A DNA stretch of 64,000 nucleotides from Closterium sp. Naga37s-1 (GCA_947471745.1 CANJKZ010000084.1:720501-784500); one strand, 5' to 3'; shown: positions 17,407-28,836, counted from the stretch's first letter. A program made the numbers and translations. The notes: generated from the letters alone by a model not told the origin.

Positions 17407-19272
17407 ATGGCTAGCCCTACTGTTCTCACCTTTGATGCTGAGGGGCGTGCATTTGACTTTGACGTGTGGGTTGACGACCTACAGCTCTTTCTTTAGTGTG
17501 ACTCTAGAGATGGGGTATCTCTTTTCGATCACACATCCGGTGTCTCTACTACTCCTGCTGCCACTGCTGACAGTGGACCACTCGTGACGCTGTTGCTCGT
17601 CTTGCTGTTCGTAGTCACCTGCCGCCTGCTGAGCGAGCGCATTTTGGCCAGTACAAGACTGCTCAGACTCTGTACGACGCTGTAGTTGCACGCTACTCCT
17701 CCCCTACCACTGCTGCCCTTAGCCGCCTCATGCTGCCATACCTTTTCCCTGACCTTGCCGCCTCTGCTACAGTCGCTGACCTCGTTGCTCACCTCCGCAC
17801 TAGTGTCGCCCGCTACCGCGCTGCCCTTCCCGCTGAGTTCTGTGCCAAGAACCCCCCCCCCCATGTACATCACCCTTTACTACCTAGTCACCCGCCTCCC
17901 TGACTCCCTTTCTTCAGTCAGGGACCACTTTCTCTCCCTTTGCCCCACTGAGCTGACTGTCGACCTGCTAGAGGAGCGCCTTGCTGCAGCCGAGAAGAGT
18001 ATCTTAGCTGTAGGTGCTTCTTGTGGCGACCGTCGCACCCCTTTCTTAGAGGGGTGTTCCCCTGTCCCCCTTCTCCCCTCTGTTGCTTCTGCTGCTGCTG
18101 TCGACCTCGTTGGCACTGACGAGGTCGGAGCTGCGTCTGCCCCTAGTGGGAGGCGCCCCAACAGCAAGGGCAAGGGGAGCAAGGGTGGTGGAGGGGGCAG
18201 CAGGGGCGGCGCTGGAGGCGGTGGAGGAGGCGGAGGGGGTGGCGGTGGAGGTGGGGGTGGTGCTGAGAGTGGGGGCTTCAGTGGCGGCGGTGGAGGTGGT
18301 GGAGGCAGCGATGGAGGTGGTGGAGGCAGCGGCAGCGGTGGTGGAGGCAGCGGCAGCGGTGGTGGCGGTGGCGGCGGCGGTGGTGCTGGTCGAGGTGCAG
18401 CCGCGCAGCGTGGAGGCTTTGGTGGTAGCCAGCGCCAGCACCAGCCGCGCTCCCGTGAGACCCCGTCGGCCCAGCAGCTTCGTGAGTGGTACGCTGGGCG
18501 TGGGAGGTCTGGGGGTGCTGGTCCCTGCACTTACGTTCTTCGCACCGGCAGTCGACATGGGGAGGCGTGAGGGCTGCCACACACTACGCAGCGCTGCTTC
18601 GGTCGCTTGACTGACTCCTGGCGTGCCTAGTTTCCTGACGCTGTTGAGCTCCCTCGCTGGCATGATCTGCTTAGGCAGAATGTGCCTATCTTTGATCTTG
18701 ATTTCGATGCTATCCTTGCTGCCATGTATGCTTCGACTGATAGTGCTGAGGGTGACTGTTACTTGAGTGTCCCGCCCGACCCGGGCATTGCGGCTGCTGC
18801 TCTAGGTGCTAGTGCGTCTGCTGCTCCAGGTACTGGTGAGTCTGCTGCTCCAGGTATTGGTGAGTCTGCTCTCTCTGGTACTGCACCAACTGAGGCCTTG
18901 CACACTTTCACAATTGAATTTGGTGCTTCACGCTCTTTCTTTAGAGACAGCACCACACTCACGCCGCTCAGTCGGCCTGTCGCAGTCTCCCTTGCTGACC
19001 CCTCTGGGGGCCCAGTCCTTGCGCACTCTTCCACGGTTCTACCGTGTCCTGCGGCCCCGTCGGGCTTGCTGTCGGGACTCCATCTCCCCTCATTCTCTAC
19101 GAACCTGGTGAGTGGAGCTGACCTCCAGGATGCGTGGGTTGACCAGTTCGCCCCTGGAGGTCAGCGTGTGACCCACTGCACTTGCTCTCGGACGGGCCGC
19201 CACCTGGCCACGTTCACTCGTCGGCCAGGGTCGAGTCTGTACACACTGACTACTGCGCCTCCTCCGGTCTAG
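17407..19272 (+). pseudogene. A2 gag-protease (broken)
   Basis: It starts MASPTVLTFDAEGRAFDF. Breaks: TAG at 17494, a 14-bp deletion near 17572, a C-run frameshift near 17851-17862, TGA at 18568 inside the conserved Cys/His segment, TAG at 18628 and TAG at 19270. The poly-Gly tract spans about 18180-18400. The protease centre is altered: IEFGASRSFF stands where LDSGASRSFF occurs in A1 and A4, so both the Asp and the Ser of the DSG triad are lost (Glu-Phe-Gly). Confidence 0.82.
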
Positions 19273-19294
19273 TCAGGTAGCTGCGTCTAGTCAG

Positions 19295-20293
19295 GTGTTT
19301 GCTGCCGCGTCCAGGTCTAGTCCTGCGTCTTCCCCCTGCTCGTGTCGTCCTCTATCGCACGAGACTCTCCTTTGGCACCACCGCCTTGGTCACTCTTCCC
19401 TGCCTCGTCTTCGAGGTATGGCCTCCCGTACCCTTGTCTCGGGTCTACCCCGGTCCCTCCCTCCCCTTCCTCCGGGGCCTGCCCCTACCTGTGTTCCCTG
19501 TGTCGAGGGCTGGCAGCGCGCCGCTCCTCACTCCTCCATGTTCCCTCCAACTGAGGCTCCTCTGCAGACTCTTCACATGGACCTGTGGGGCCTAGCCCGC
19601 GTCCGTGGACGGAGTCACGAGCGTTACTTCCTGCTGGTCGTTGACGACTACTCGCGTTACACCACAGTCTTCCCCTTGCGCAGCAAGGGTGAGGTCCCTA
19701 AGGTGTTGATCGACTGGATCCGCAGTGCTCGTCGCCAGCTCAGCGAGAGTTTCGGCTCGGACCTCCCTGTTCTGCGTCTGCACTCCGACAGAGGTGGTGA
19801 GTTTTCCTCCAACCTCCTGAGAGCCTTCTGTCGTGCGGAGGGCATCCGTCAGACATTTACGCTTCCGGCCTCTCCACAGCAAAATGGGATTGCTGAGCGC
19901 CGCATTGGCATGGTCATGGACGTCGCTCGTATGTCCATGATCCATACGGCTACTCCCCATTTTCTGTGGCCGTTCGCGGTTCAGTACGCTGCGCATCAGA
20001 TCAACCTTTAGCCTCGTGTCTCCTTACCGGAGACCACACCTACTCTGAGGTGGACGGGGAAGGTTGGCGATGCGTCCGCGTTCCGTGTCTGGGGATCTCG
20101 AGCTTTTGTCCGCGATACTACAGCGGACAAGCTGTCCTCCCGTGCCGTTCCCTGTGTCTTCCTTGGCTCCCCTCCTGACGCACCCGAGTGGCAGTTCTAC
20201 CACCCCACCTCGCTTCATGTTCTGTCCTCTCAGGACGTCACGTTTGACGAGTCGGTGTCTTACTACCGTCTCTTTCTCTACCGCACTGCCTCT
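19295..20293 (+). pseudogene. A2 integrase
   Basis: LLWHHRLGHSSLPRLRG and CVPCVEG (zinc arm), then HMDLWGLARV, HSDRGGEFSS and QQNGIAERRIG (D, D, E). TAG at 20009 replaces a Gln codon after the catalytic core, and a C-run at about 20294-20305 shifts the frame. It is frameshifted against gag by a short deletion near 19270. Catalytic residues survive. Confidence 0.82.
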
Positions 20294-21803
20294 CCCCCCC
20301 CCCCCGCCGCTCTTCCTAGCACCAGGTACTCCCCCGGTAGACCCCCTCCCCCCACAGGGTCCTGCCCCCTCAGGTGTGTCCCAGGTAGACCCTGCCGAGC
20401 CGGTCGAGGTAGCTGTCGACTCAGGTGCTGCTAAGGGTGCTGAGCCTGCGGGTGCGGGGACTGGGGGTGCGGGGACTGGGGGTGCTGAGCCTGGGCGTGC
20501 TGAGCCTGGGGGTGCTGAGCCTGGGCGTGTGGAGCCTGAGGGTACTGCGTCTGAAGGTGCTGAGCCTGCGCATGCTGAGTCTGGAGGTGCTCTAGGTGTC
20601 CCGTCACGGCGGGAACCCCTCTCTCCACAGTAGCTTTGTGAGTGGTACTCTCGGCGCTGTCGAGGTGCTACTGGTACTGGTGCTGCTGGAGCTGCTGGAG
20701 GTGCTGCTGGAGCTGCTGGAGGTACTAATGGTGCTGGAGGTGCTGCAGGTGCTGGTGCTGCTGGAGCTGCTGGAGGTGCTGCTGGAGCTGCTGGAGGTGC
20801 TGCTGGTGCTGGAGGTGCTGCTGGTACTGTTGCTGCTGGAGCTGCCAGAGGTGCTGTTGGTGCTGGAGCTGCTGGAGCTGCTGGAGGTACTGCTGGAGCT
20901 GCTGGCGGTGCTGCTGGTGCTGGAGGTGCTACTGGTGCTGGAGCTGCTGGAGCTGCTGGAGGTGCTGCTGGTGCTGGAGCTGCTGGAGCTGTTGGAGGTG
21001 CTGCAGGGACTGGAGACCTTGGGGCTGAGGGTACCGATTCTGTCTCTGGTGTTTCTGGAGGCGCTGCGCGGCCGCGGCCGTACTACGTTCCACTCCTTCT
21101 CCTGGTCCTCCTCCTTCTTTCCTGAGTCCACTGCCTGTCCAGTCCCAGTCGCAAGTACAGCCGGCCTCTCCACTGCCTCGTCCTTCTCCTTACTCTGGTC
21201 CGACTAGAGGTCTTACGGAGTGTCGTGAGCCTGAGTCGCGTCCTGTGTCGCCTGAGTCTCGTTCTGCGTCGCCTGTCCGTACTGTTCGCGCTGGTCGTGC
21301 TTCGCGCGCGTCCTCCTCCTGTCCTTGGCACTCACTCTATGACTCTGCGTCCTTCCACTGCTCCACAGCGTGTCCCTCTGCAGTCTCCTCCTGCGTCCAC
21401 TCTTCCTGCCAGTCCGGACCCTGCGTCTGCCTCCCTCCGTGCTGCTAGTCCGGCTGTCACGTGTTTTCTGGCCACTACTGTCACTGACCCTTTGTTTGAG
21501 TCCACTGCTGCGTCTGCTCTTGTTACTGAGCTTGTTGACTTTGCTGCAGCCTGTCGCCTAGACTACGCCACTAGTCTTGTTGCTGAGTCGGCGTCTGCGT
21601 CTGTCTGTCCTCCATCCGTCGGGGGTGAGTGTGCTCTTGGCACGGACGTTCTTGAGGACAGACAGGAGGAGTTTGAGTGCTTTGCCGCAACTGTACCTCA
21701 TCTCGTGTCCATGCTGCTTGCCCCTGAGGGAGACCCGGATGCACTAGACATCCCGACCCCGCGCTCTTACGCAGAGGCGATAGAGGGTCCCTACTCCTCT
21801 TAG
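20294..21803 (+). pseudogene. A2 integrase-RT linker
   Basis: A Gly/Ala/Glu/Pro linker (GAEPGRAEPGGAEP) is followed from 20655 to 21010 by a long GCTGGAGGTGCT-type trinucleotide tract, then a Pro/Ser-rich region and the conserved CPPSVGGECALGTDVLED segment. TAG codons at 20631 and 21801 replace Gln. The linker tract length differs in every A copy. Confidence 0.78.
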
Positions 21804-21815
21804 TGGCAGGCAGCC

Positions 21816-23330
21816 ATGGACGCCGAGATGGCTTCCTGGAAGTCCACAGGCACCTACGTCGACGAGGTTCCCCCACCTGGGGCGAACATCGTCAGTGGCA
21901 TGTGGATCTTCAGGGTGAAACGGCCGCCGGGTTCTCCGCCTGCCTTCAAGGCGCGTTACGTTGCACGTGGCTTCAGTCAGCGACAGGGAGTTGACTTCTT
22001 TCAGACCTTCTCCCCTACCCCAAAGATGACCACTCTTCGGGTACTGCTGCACGTTGCTGCTCAGCGTGACTACGAGCTCCACTCGCTTGACTTCAGCACA
22101 GCCTTCCTACAGGGCAGCCTGCACGAGGAGATCTGGCTGCGCCGCCCACTTGGCTTCACTGGGTCGTTTCCTGCTGGTACCCAGTGGAGCCTCCGGCGGC
22201 CAGTCTACGGTCTTCGCCAGGCACCCCGTGAGTGGCACGACACACTCAGGATGACTCTTGCTGCTCTTGGTTTTGCTCCTTCCACTTCTGACCCTTCTCT
22301 GTTTTTACGCACTGACACTACTCTGCCGCCGTTCTACGTTCTCGTGTACGTAGACGACCTCGTCTTTTCTAGTGCTGACACTGAGGCACTCGCCCACGTG
22401 AAGTCTGAGCTGCAGAAGAGACACACGTGCACAGACCTGGGTGAGCTGACAAGCTATCTTGGCTTGCGGATCACCCGGGACAGAGCACGGCACACCATTA
22501 CCTTGACTCAGTCACACATGGTGCAGCAGGTCCTTCAGCGCTTCGGCTTCACGTACTCCTCGCCACAGTCCACTCCTCTGCCTACCGGTCACTCGCTCTC
22601 AGCTCCACCTTCGGACGAGTCCGTAGAGCCGAGTGGCCCGTATCCAGAGCTTGTGGGCTGCCTCATGTACCTGATGACTTGCACACGACCTGACCTCGCA
22701 TACCCTCTCAGCCTTCTAGCTCGCTACGTGGCTCCCGGCAGGCACCGAAAGGTGCACTGGGATGCTGCGAAGAGGGTGTTGCGCTACTTGTGCAGTACAT
22801 CGGGCATGGGGCTCGTGCTTGGAGGACTGGCTCGAGTTGTCCTCACTGGTCACGCTGACGCCTCCTGGGTTGACGACTTGGCTACGCAGCGGTCGTCACA
22901 GGGTTACACCTTCAGTCTTGGCTCCGGTTCTGTCTCTTGGCGGTCTACTCGCTCTTCTTCTGTTCTCAACTCCAGTTGTAAGGCTGAGATCTACGCTGGG
23001 GCCATGGCTGCACAGGAGCTACGCTGGCTCACCTACCTGCTGACCGACTTGGGAGAGGCGCCTCGTTCTCCTCCAGTTCTGTACGTCGAAAACAAGGCCA
23101 TGCTGGCCTTGTGTCAGGAGCACAGACTGGAGCAGAGAACGAAGAACATTGCTCTGCGCTACTTCCTTGCTCGAGAGTTGCAGCAGCGTGGCCAGCTTCG
23201 TCTTGCTTACGTGGCCTCTCAGGCCAACACTGCTGATGTTTTCACCAAGGCACTTCAGCCTTGTGATCATCAGCGTTTCTGTACTGTGTTAGGCCTTGTA
23301 CCTACTGTGCCTCACTTGCTTTCTTCTTGA
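21816..23330 (+). CDS. A2 reverse transcriptase and RNase H, open frame
   Basis: A 504-residue open frame from MDAEMASWKSTGTYV to a TGA at 23328. RT motifs: FKARYVARGFSQRQGVDFF, LDFSTAFLQGSLHEEIW, VYGLRQAPREWHD and the catalytic FYVLVYVDDLVF. RNase H: LTGHADASWVDD, SSCKAEIYAGAM, LYVENKAML (Asp to Glu at the third acidic site compared with LYVDNKA in A3 and A4) and ADVFTKALQP. It is the longest intact RT-RNase H among the plus-strand A copies apart from A4. The frame is open upstream to the TAG at 21801, so the ATG is an arbitrary start and the product would normally come from a polyprotein. Confidence 0.85.
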   Translation: MDAEMASWKSTGTYVDEVPPPGANIVSGMWIFRVKRPPGSPPAFKARYVARGFSQRQGVDFFQTFSPTPKMTTLRVLLHVAAQRDYELHSLDFSTAFLQGSLHEEIWLRRPLGFTGSFPAGTQWSLRRPVYGLRQAPREWHDTLRMTLAALGFAPSTSDPSLFLRTDTTLPPFYVLVYVDDLVFSSADTEALAHVKSELQKRHTCTDLGELTSYLGLRITRDRARHTITLTQSHMVQQVLQRFGFTYSSPQSTPLPTGHSLSAPPSDESVEPSGPYPELVGCLMYLMTCTRPDLAYPLSLLARYVAPGRHRKVHWDAAKRVLRYLCSTSGMGLVLGGLARVVLTGHADASWVDDLATQRSSQGYTFSLGSGSVSWRSTRSSSVLNSSCKAEIYAGAMAAQELRWLTYLLTDLGEAPRSPPVLYVENKAMLALCQEHRLEQRTKNIALRYFLARELQQRGQLRLAYVASQANTADVFTKALQPCDHQRFCTVLGLVPTVPHLLSS

Positions 23331-23559
23331 CTCTGCTTGTACTGTACTCTTTATACATATACCTGCATGCTTACACTTGCTAGGTTGTGTTCACTGTATT
23401 GTTTGTTCTCCTTTATATAACTCTGCATGTGGATTGGCCTTGTGGTCATTTGCTTGTGCTCAGACTGCGTGGTGACTTTGTGATCCACCCTGAGCTTGCT
23501 TTGCCTTTCTTGACTGGACTTGTGACCTCTTGTTCTCCCCCACTTTGCCTATGGGGGTG
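23331..23559 (+). other. A2 3' untranslated region and polypurine tract
   Basis: Collinear with the A1 3' region and ends CTATGGGGGTG before the LTR remnant. No coding sequence seen. Confidence 0.8.
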
Positions 23560-23580
23560 TGTCAAACTTATATGCTATAA
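23560..23580 (+). repeat. A2 3' LTR remnant, 21 bp
   Basis: TGTCAAACTTATATGCTATA matches the first 20-21 bases of the A2 5' LTR. Sequence then switches abruptly to minus-strand D pol. Confidence 0.85.
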
Positions 23581-25506
23581 GATGGGTCCTGTTGGCTCGA
23601 GGCGGAACAGGAACCCAGTTCTAGACCGTCGATTGTCGGGGTCAACAGCGTGATCGGCGTCAGCAGCGTGATCGGCGTCCATGTAGCCGATGAGGCTGAA
23701 GGAGGGTGTTAGGACTGTGGAATAGCAGAGCCCGACATTGGGCGTTGAGATTAAGAATTGTAGGGCCCTCTGAAGATCTAGGAGATTCTCAGCCGTTGGT
23801 TTGCGGGAGTACTGAGCCAGCTGGCTTGCGATGTACGAGAGATCGGGCCTGCAGGTAACAGAGGCAAAGAGTAGGCATCCCAGCTGCTGCTTGTAAGTTT
23901 GGAGTCCAGCGGGGGACAGGGCTTTGCTGTCAGGCTTGTGGTTGGGTCCTGGAGTGCGGTAAGGGGTGGAGAGTGGTGTAGGTGCGATGTTGAAGCGCTT
24001 GCCAAATTCTTCTGCATACTTGGCCGCTGAGACATGAATAGATTCTGGTGAGTAAGAGATGTTGAGTCCGAGAAACTGCTTCACGTCGTGGTTGCAGGTG
24101 ATGTCAACGCGCCCTGCGAGATTCTTCTCGAATTTCTCAAGCAGTTCGTTGCTTGACCCTGTGTAGAGGAGGTCATCAACGTAGACCGTGGGCAGGTTGT
24201 GTTCTCCGCAGAAATCTCGGCGATACATCCCTGGATCGTGAGGCAACTACTTGAAGCCTATTTCAAGCAGGATATTGTGCAGGTACTGCTGCCAGAGCCT
24301 TGGCGCCTGCTTGATTCCGTTGAGAGACTTTCGCAGCTGGCACACGCGTGAATCCCCTTCGCCGTATGTGTGCGGCTGCTCCACGTAGATCACTGCGTCC
24401 ACTAACACGTAAAGGAACGCGTTCTTCACATCGATTTGTCGGAGTGGTAGGTGTCGTGTGGCAGCGATGGCGAGGAGAATTCTGTCGGAGGTGTGACGGC
24501 TGACAGGAGCAAACGTCAGGTCGAAGTTGATGTCGTGCCTTTGATCATAACCATGTATGACCCAGTGCGCCTTAAATCGCTCGATTGTGCCATCCACTAC
24601 GGTCTTCACGCGGAAGACCCATTTGCGGGAGAGGATCCTTCTCCCCTTTATTGCGGCGCGATCGACTAACACCCAGGTGTCGCGGGATTCGAGCGCCCTG
24701 ATTTCTGCATCCATCGCCTCGCGCCATTCTTTGCTGTGTGGTCCCGTGAGTGCATGGCGCGGATTCTTGGGCTCGATGACACGTGGCGCCGTTGAGGTGG
24801 TGGTGTGGAGCCCCAGCAGCTGTACTCCTGAGACGGTGCTATCGTGGCGATGCTGTGGGATGACCTCCTGCACATCATCGTCGTCGCTCTTTGGTTCAGG
24901 CGGTGGTGTCGCTGCGCCTCCGCCGCTTCCTCCTACTCCGCCGAGTCCTCCTGCTCCGTCGAATCCTCCACTTGAGGGGTCTTCGTCGTCGTTGTTGTCG
25001 CTGCTGCAGCAATCTCCTCCTGTGAATTCGCCTCTGTTATCTTGCTCCAGAATAGCTACGGCAGCTTCATCCTCGGGCGTGGCGTAGCTGTGCCCATTGT
25101 TGGCATAAACGCGATTTTCGTTTGTTCGTTCATCTTCGCGGAACTGGCCGAGGAAGAGTCGTTTGTAGAAGATTACATCGTGCACTTTCGTAATCTTCTG
25201 GCCGATGAGGTCCAGAATGAGCCATGCTTTGTATTCGCGACTAATGCCGAGATGTATCCCCCAGCGTGCGCAACTTGCGAATTTGCCGATGGTAGACTTC
25301 GACGGGCGGTACTGCACCATGCACCCCCACACTTGGAGCATGGATGTGTCGCCCTTCGTGCCCGTCCACTTTAGATGCGAGGACATGTTTCCAGTGATAG
25401 CGGTGGTTGACAGCAGGTTGTGCACCCGCACGGCGTAATGCATCGCGTACGTCCAGTACGTTGGGGGAAGTTTGGACTGCTTCAGTAGCGCTCGCACCTT
25501 CGTCAT
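23581..25506 (-). pseudogene. Element D integrase C-terminus, RT and partial RNase H
   Basis: From 25506 downward: MTKVRALLKQSKLPPTYW and WGCMVQYRPS (C-terminal integrase), an acidic and Gly-rich linker, then RT with WREAMDAEIRALESRDTW, RVKTVVDGTIERFKAH, IDVKNAFLY and LNGIKQAPRLW. A TAG at 24247 precedes LPTVYVDDLLYTGSS, where the YVDD box is intact. RNase H starts at GYMDADHAAD, with a short duplication (DADHAADADHA), and is cut after RLEPTGPI at 23581. The frame is otherwise open for about 640 codons. Confidence 0.83.
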
Positions 25507-26695
25507 GGGCGTGCGCTCGTAACTCCGCCGCGCCGTCCGACTGCCAGATCTTCAATTTCTCTCAGGATTGCTGCTGCGCGTGCGCTAGCCAGAGGCGGAA
25601 GGACTTGTAGGCTCTGCTGCGGGCCTCCAGGTTCACAACCCACACATAGTGGATTCTTGCGTCTATGAAGGTGAGCGTGTACTGCTCGTCGTTGGTTCCG
25701 CAGTAGCCTACGACGAGGAAGTCGCTATACACCTTCTCCAGTTTGGCGTAGCGGTTGGTTCCAAGTTCTAGCAGGGGGAAGGGTTGATGACTCAGCGCGG
25801 CTTCGGGGCAGACGGTGCAGTTGCGCGGTTGCGAGGTGCCCCTCACTTCGGTGCCGTCGGGGCGGAAGAGTGCGCCAGGCGCAAACACGCCGGCCTCGAT
25901 GCAGTTCTTCAGTGTCACGCGCGAGGGGTGACCGAGGCGCTGGTGCCAAAGGTCATCGTTGGCGCGGAATCCAGAGGTGCGCATGTGGTGCGCGCGTGCT
26001 GCTTCAAGGTCCTCGTCAGGTACTGGGGCAGGTTCCGCCGGCGCTGTTTCTTCTTCTTCTTCTTCGCCGTTTGCCGTCGTCAGCATCAGCGCCAAGAATT
26101 CCTGGTCGAGAATCACGGAGAAGGGGATGTCGGTACCGGGGATCATTCTGGGGAAAAAGGTGGGCTCCCACGGCTCGGGGTCGGGTCCGTAGACTGTGCG
26201 ACGGGGGGTTGAGGGCTCATTCCCCCAATCGATGGTGTCCCAAGGGTCGCGGTGCGGCTGGACGTCAGGTGGGGGTAGCGCAGGTGCTGATCAGCGCGGG
26301 GGACGACCGAGAGGAACAACAGGAGGTTCTGCCTCTGCTTCTTCTTCCCCCCTTTGGTCTTCGCGGGAAGTTCCCCAGCCTCCGCCGGAAGTGCCCCACC
26401 CGCTTGTTTCACCGCCATATGCGGTGCTCCATCCGCCCCCCGCACTTGCCCAGGTGCTGCCGATGTTGCCACCAGTTGCGGCGCCCCATTTGCCAGTGTC
26501 GCTCGTTCTCCATCCGCTGGCGCTTCCCCACCCCCCTTCATTGGAGGCGCTTTCCTCTTCTCCATTGCCCCATCCGCCAAAGGCGAACGTGCCACATGCT
26601 TCGACGAGACTGTGCTGGCGAAGCTCCTTCGCTTCGCGTCGCACCAGCTCCTCTTCTTGCGCGATGGTAAGCTTCTTCTTGGGGTCGGGGTCACT
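25507..26695 (-). pseudogene. Element D WG/GW-rich region and integrase N-terminal half
   Basis: After the TGA at 26696-26698 the same frame continues with LTIAQEEELVRREAKELRQ and then about 90 residues rich in WG/GW dipeptides (GGWGNG, GGWGSASGW, KWGAATGG, SGWGTSGGGWG). After a stop at 26291 it reads to LWHQRLGHPS and CTVCPEA (HHCC), YSDFLVVGYC and FIDARIHYVWV, ending at a stop near 25562. The next piece, WQSDGAAELR, joins ERTPMTKVR directly. Compared with other copia integrases this means a deletion removed the segment holding the catalytic Glu. Confidence 0.72.
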
Positions 26696-28183
26696 TCAGT
26701 GGGGGTAGATCTTCAGGAAGGCTTCCTTTGTGTAGGGGTGCGGAGTTCCTTCCGCGTCGAAGGTGCCGATGTTTGTTACGCGCAAGATCCCCTGGAGATG
26801 GCGGGATGCGGGTCCGGGGAGAGGGTGTTCCTCCATGCCGTAGAGCGTCGCAATTTCGAGCTTCATGGTTGACATGCCCTCTTCAAGCGGCGCGAATCGC
26901 TCAGCTTCAGCGATCGCAGCGAGTCTGCGTCCGGCGATGGCGCTCGTCGAAGCAGTCGGCGTGTGGCAATCCCTGCATATGCCATTAGGTCCGGGGTAGT
27001 GCAACGTGACTTTGGGAGGGTGTGGATGATGTGGCACCCAGGGTCTCCCATCGGGGTGCTTCCAGTCGGAGTGGTGAATGTGCTCGAAGCGCAGGGAAAC
27101 GAGGTCGATTAACTCCTTTGAGTCGCCGCTGCAGTCAGGGATATCGAAATCGAGGATGTACACTCCGTTCTCGGAGTGTGCCCATCCGATCTGCCGGCGC
27201 GCCTTCTTCGGTGCAGTGTGGTGCAGGAAAATGTCGCGCGTGCGGAGGTCGGTGCTAAGCTCGACTCCGCAATCCATAAGTTGTGCTGCCGAGAGGAGAT
27301 TGAAGTGCACGTTCTGGACTATGAGCACATCATTCAGTGCGATGTGCGTGAGGCTTCCCCGTGCTTTGAGCACGACGATTCTTTGCGCGTTTGCGCGCAG
27401 GCGGGTATTGTTTGCAACGGTGACGTAAGTGACGGTGGGGTTCGTGACGGCGTTGGAGACAAAACGATCGGATCCGGCCATGTGCTGCCTGCAACAGCTG
27501 TCCAGGTACCAGGTGTTGTAGCGCTTGTTGTCATCACGTGCGAGCAGCGCCAGTCGCGGCGTGACGATGTGCGGCGTGTCGAACTTTAAAAATTTCTCGC
27601 GCGAGATCCAGTCGATCTGTGCCGCCCGCGTATCAGGTACGTGCGGGGGGCTTTCAAGCAGCGGGATTGGAAGGCTCCAATCCTGGTCGTCATCGTCCTT
27701 GAAATCGTGGCGAGTGGTGAACGGATTGTTATCCACGAACGCTCTGATTGGGTGGCGTGCTGGCTCAGGTGACGGCGTGCGCACACGGGGATGACGTGAT
27801 CCGCTTGTTTTCGTCATGGTCATGTTGCCGATGACGTTGCGGACTGGAGAAGACTGTGACGGTTGCTGCTGTTGATGCTGAACCGCTGGGTTCAGGTTGC
27901 GCGATGGGGGTTGGTGCCCCTGGGCTTGACGCATGTCGTTTCGTATGACTTGTCGGCTAGACCAGGTGCTCGGATTGGTTTGGCGAGGGCGAGATCGGAA
28001 TTTACATCGATCTGCCAAGTGCCCGAAGTTTCTGCAGATTTTGCAATAAAGGCGCCGCGACCGTCGCTCTTCCGTGTTGTCCGCGTAGAAGGCGAGGCGT
28101 TCCCGATCTCGTCGCAGCGCTGGTCGCTGCTGGTCCATGTGTCTCTGTTCGACGAGAAGGGCGGCGCATAGGGCGGCTTCCAA
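26696..28183 (-). pseudogene. Element D gag C-terminus, zinc knuckle and protease
   Basis: A 495-residue open frame. Zinc knuckle CKICRNFGHLADRC (C-x2-C-x4-H-x4-C), then a Gln/Pro-rich spacer. The protease region reads WYLDSCCRQHMAG, where the usual LDSG triad has Cys for Gly, so the active site is probably lost. LSAAQLMDCGV is the conserved downstream segment. It is one base out of frame with the gag ORF at 28201-28836. The start at 28183 is only the first ATG in this frame. Confidence 0.82.
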
Positions 28184-28200
28184 AATAGGACAGCAGGGGG

Positions 28201-28836
28201 TTATTTTGGAGCAGACGAATCCTTCGATTGGTAGACTCCGTTTAGATGTCGCCAGGCGTCGAGGGCATGAGCAGATGTTGTCTTGTATGATCGTATGTTC
28301 AGCTGCTCCGTCGGCGACATGTTCCGAAGTAGGACGCCATACGCCATCAGTGACTCATTGTAATATTGAGCCCTGGCGTCAGCGGAGTCTTCAGCAGGTC
28401 CCGTGTAACTCTCGTCGAAGTAGTGGAATATCTGTGCGTTTTGCAGCAGCAGCTCCAGCTCGAAGCTCCACGTATAGAAGTCTCTACCGTCAAAACACAC
28501 AGTTGACTTTATTTCTGATATGCTTAGGAACCTTGATTGAGCAGAGAGAATTGCTTCTTCGCTGGGACGGGGAGTCTTGGGAGTTGAGCCATTTGTTTCG
28601 AGGGAGAAGGTGTGCGGAGCAGTGTTGTGGCCATTTGAGGCTGGTTGAGAGGGTTGGGAAGATGTTCCCGCGTCGCCATTCCGCAATGTTTGGAGTCCTT
28701 GCTCCAAGATGGTGAGTCGCTGAAGCAGTTGTGCGAGGACCGTATTTCCAATCGTCGTCGTTTCCTCGTTTGTCACAGCCGGGTTGGGCTGCGCTTCAGC
28801 GGTCAGATTTGTCAGACCTCCAGATCCTCCGGCCAT
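28201..28836 (-). CDS. Element D gag N-terminal part
   Basis: 211 residues from MAGGSGGLTNLT, the first ATG after the PBS. A heptad-like stretch (LAQLLQRLTILEQGLQTL) suggests a short coiled coil near residues 30-50. The capsid-like part contains CFDGRDFYTWSFELELLL and SLMAYGVLLRNMSPTEQLNIRSYK. It ends at a TAA at 28201 that looks like a frameshift product, because the next frame continues toward the zinc knuckle. Closely related to the gag of C. Confidence 0.8.
   Translation of the reverse strand: MAGGSGGLTNLTAEAQPNPAVTNEETTTIGNTVLAQLLQRLTILEQGLQTLRNGDAGTSSQPSQPASNGHNTAPHTFSLETNGSTPKTPRPSEEAILSAQSRFLSISEIKSTVCFDGRDFYTWSFELELLLQNAQIFHYFDESYTGPAEDSADARAQYYNESLMAYGVLLRNMSPTEQLNIRSYKTTSAHALDAWRHLNGVYQSKDSSAPK

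Larger units (their letters stand above)
16280..23580 (+). mobile_element. Family A element A2, 3' LTR truncated
   Basis: The 5' LTR is at 16280-16408 and the internal region is collinear with A1. The 3' LTR begins at 23560 after the usual polypurine tract but keeps only 21 bp before joining D pol at 23581. The left flank is ATGCC (16275-16279); no matching right duplication exists because the end is deleted. A2 is closest to A1 and A6 in leader type. Confidence 0.9.

Noticed and set aside
26143-26694. A 183-residue Lys/Ala-rich frame over the D linker
   Set aside because: One base out of phase with the zinc knuckle and integrase frames; the WG/GW phase is continuous with both.
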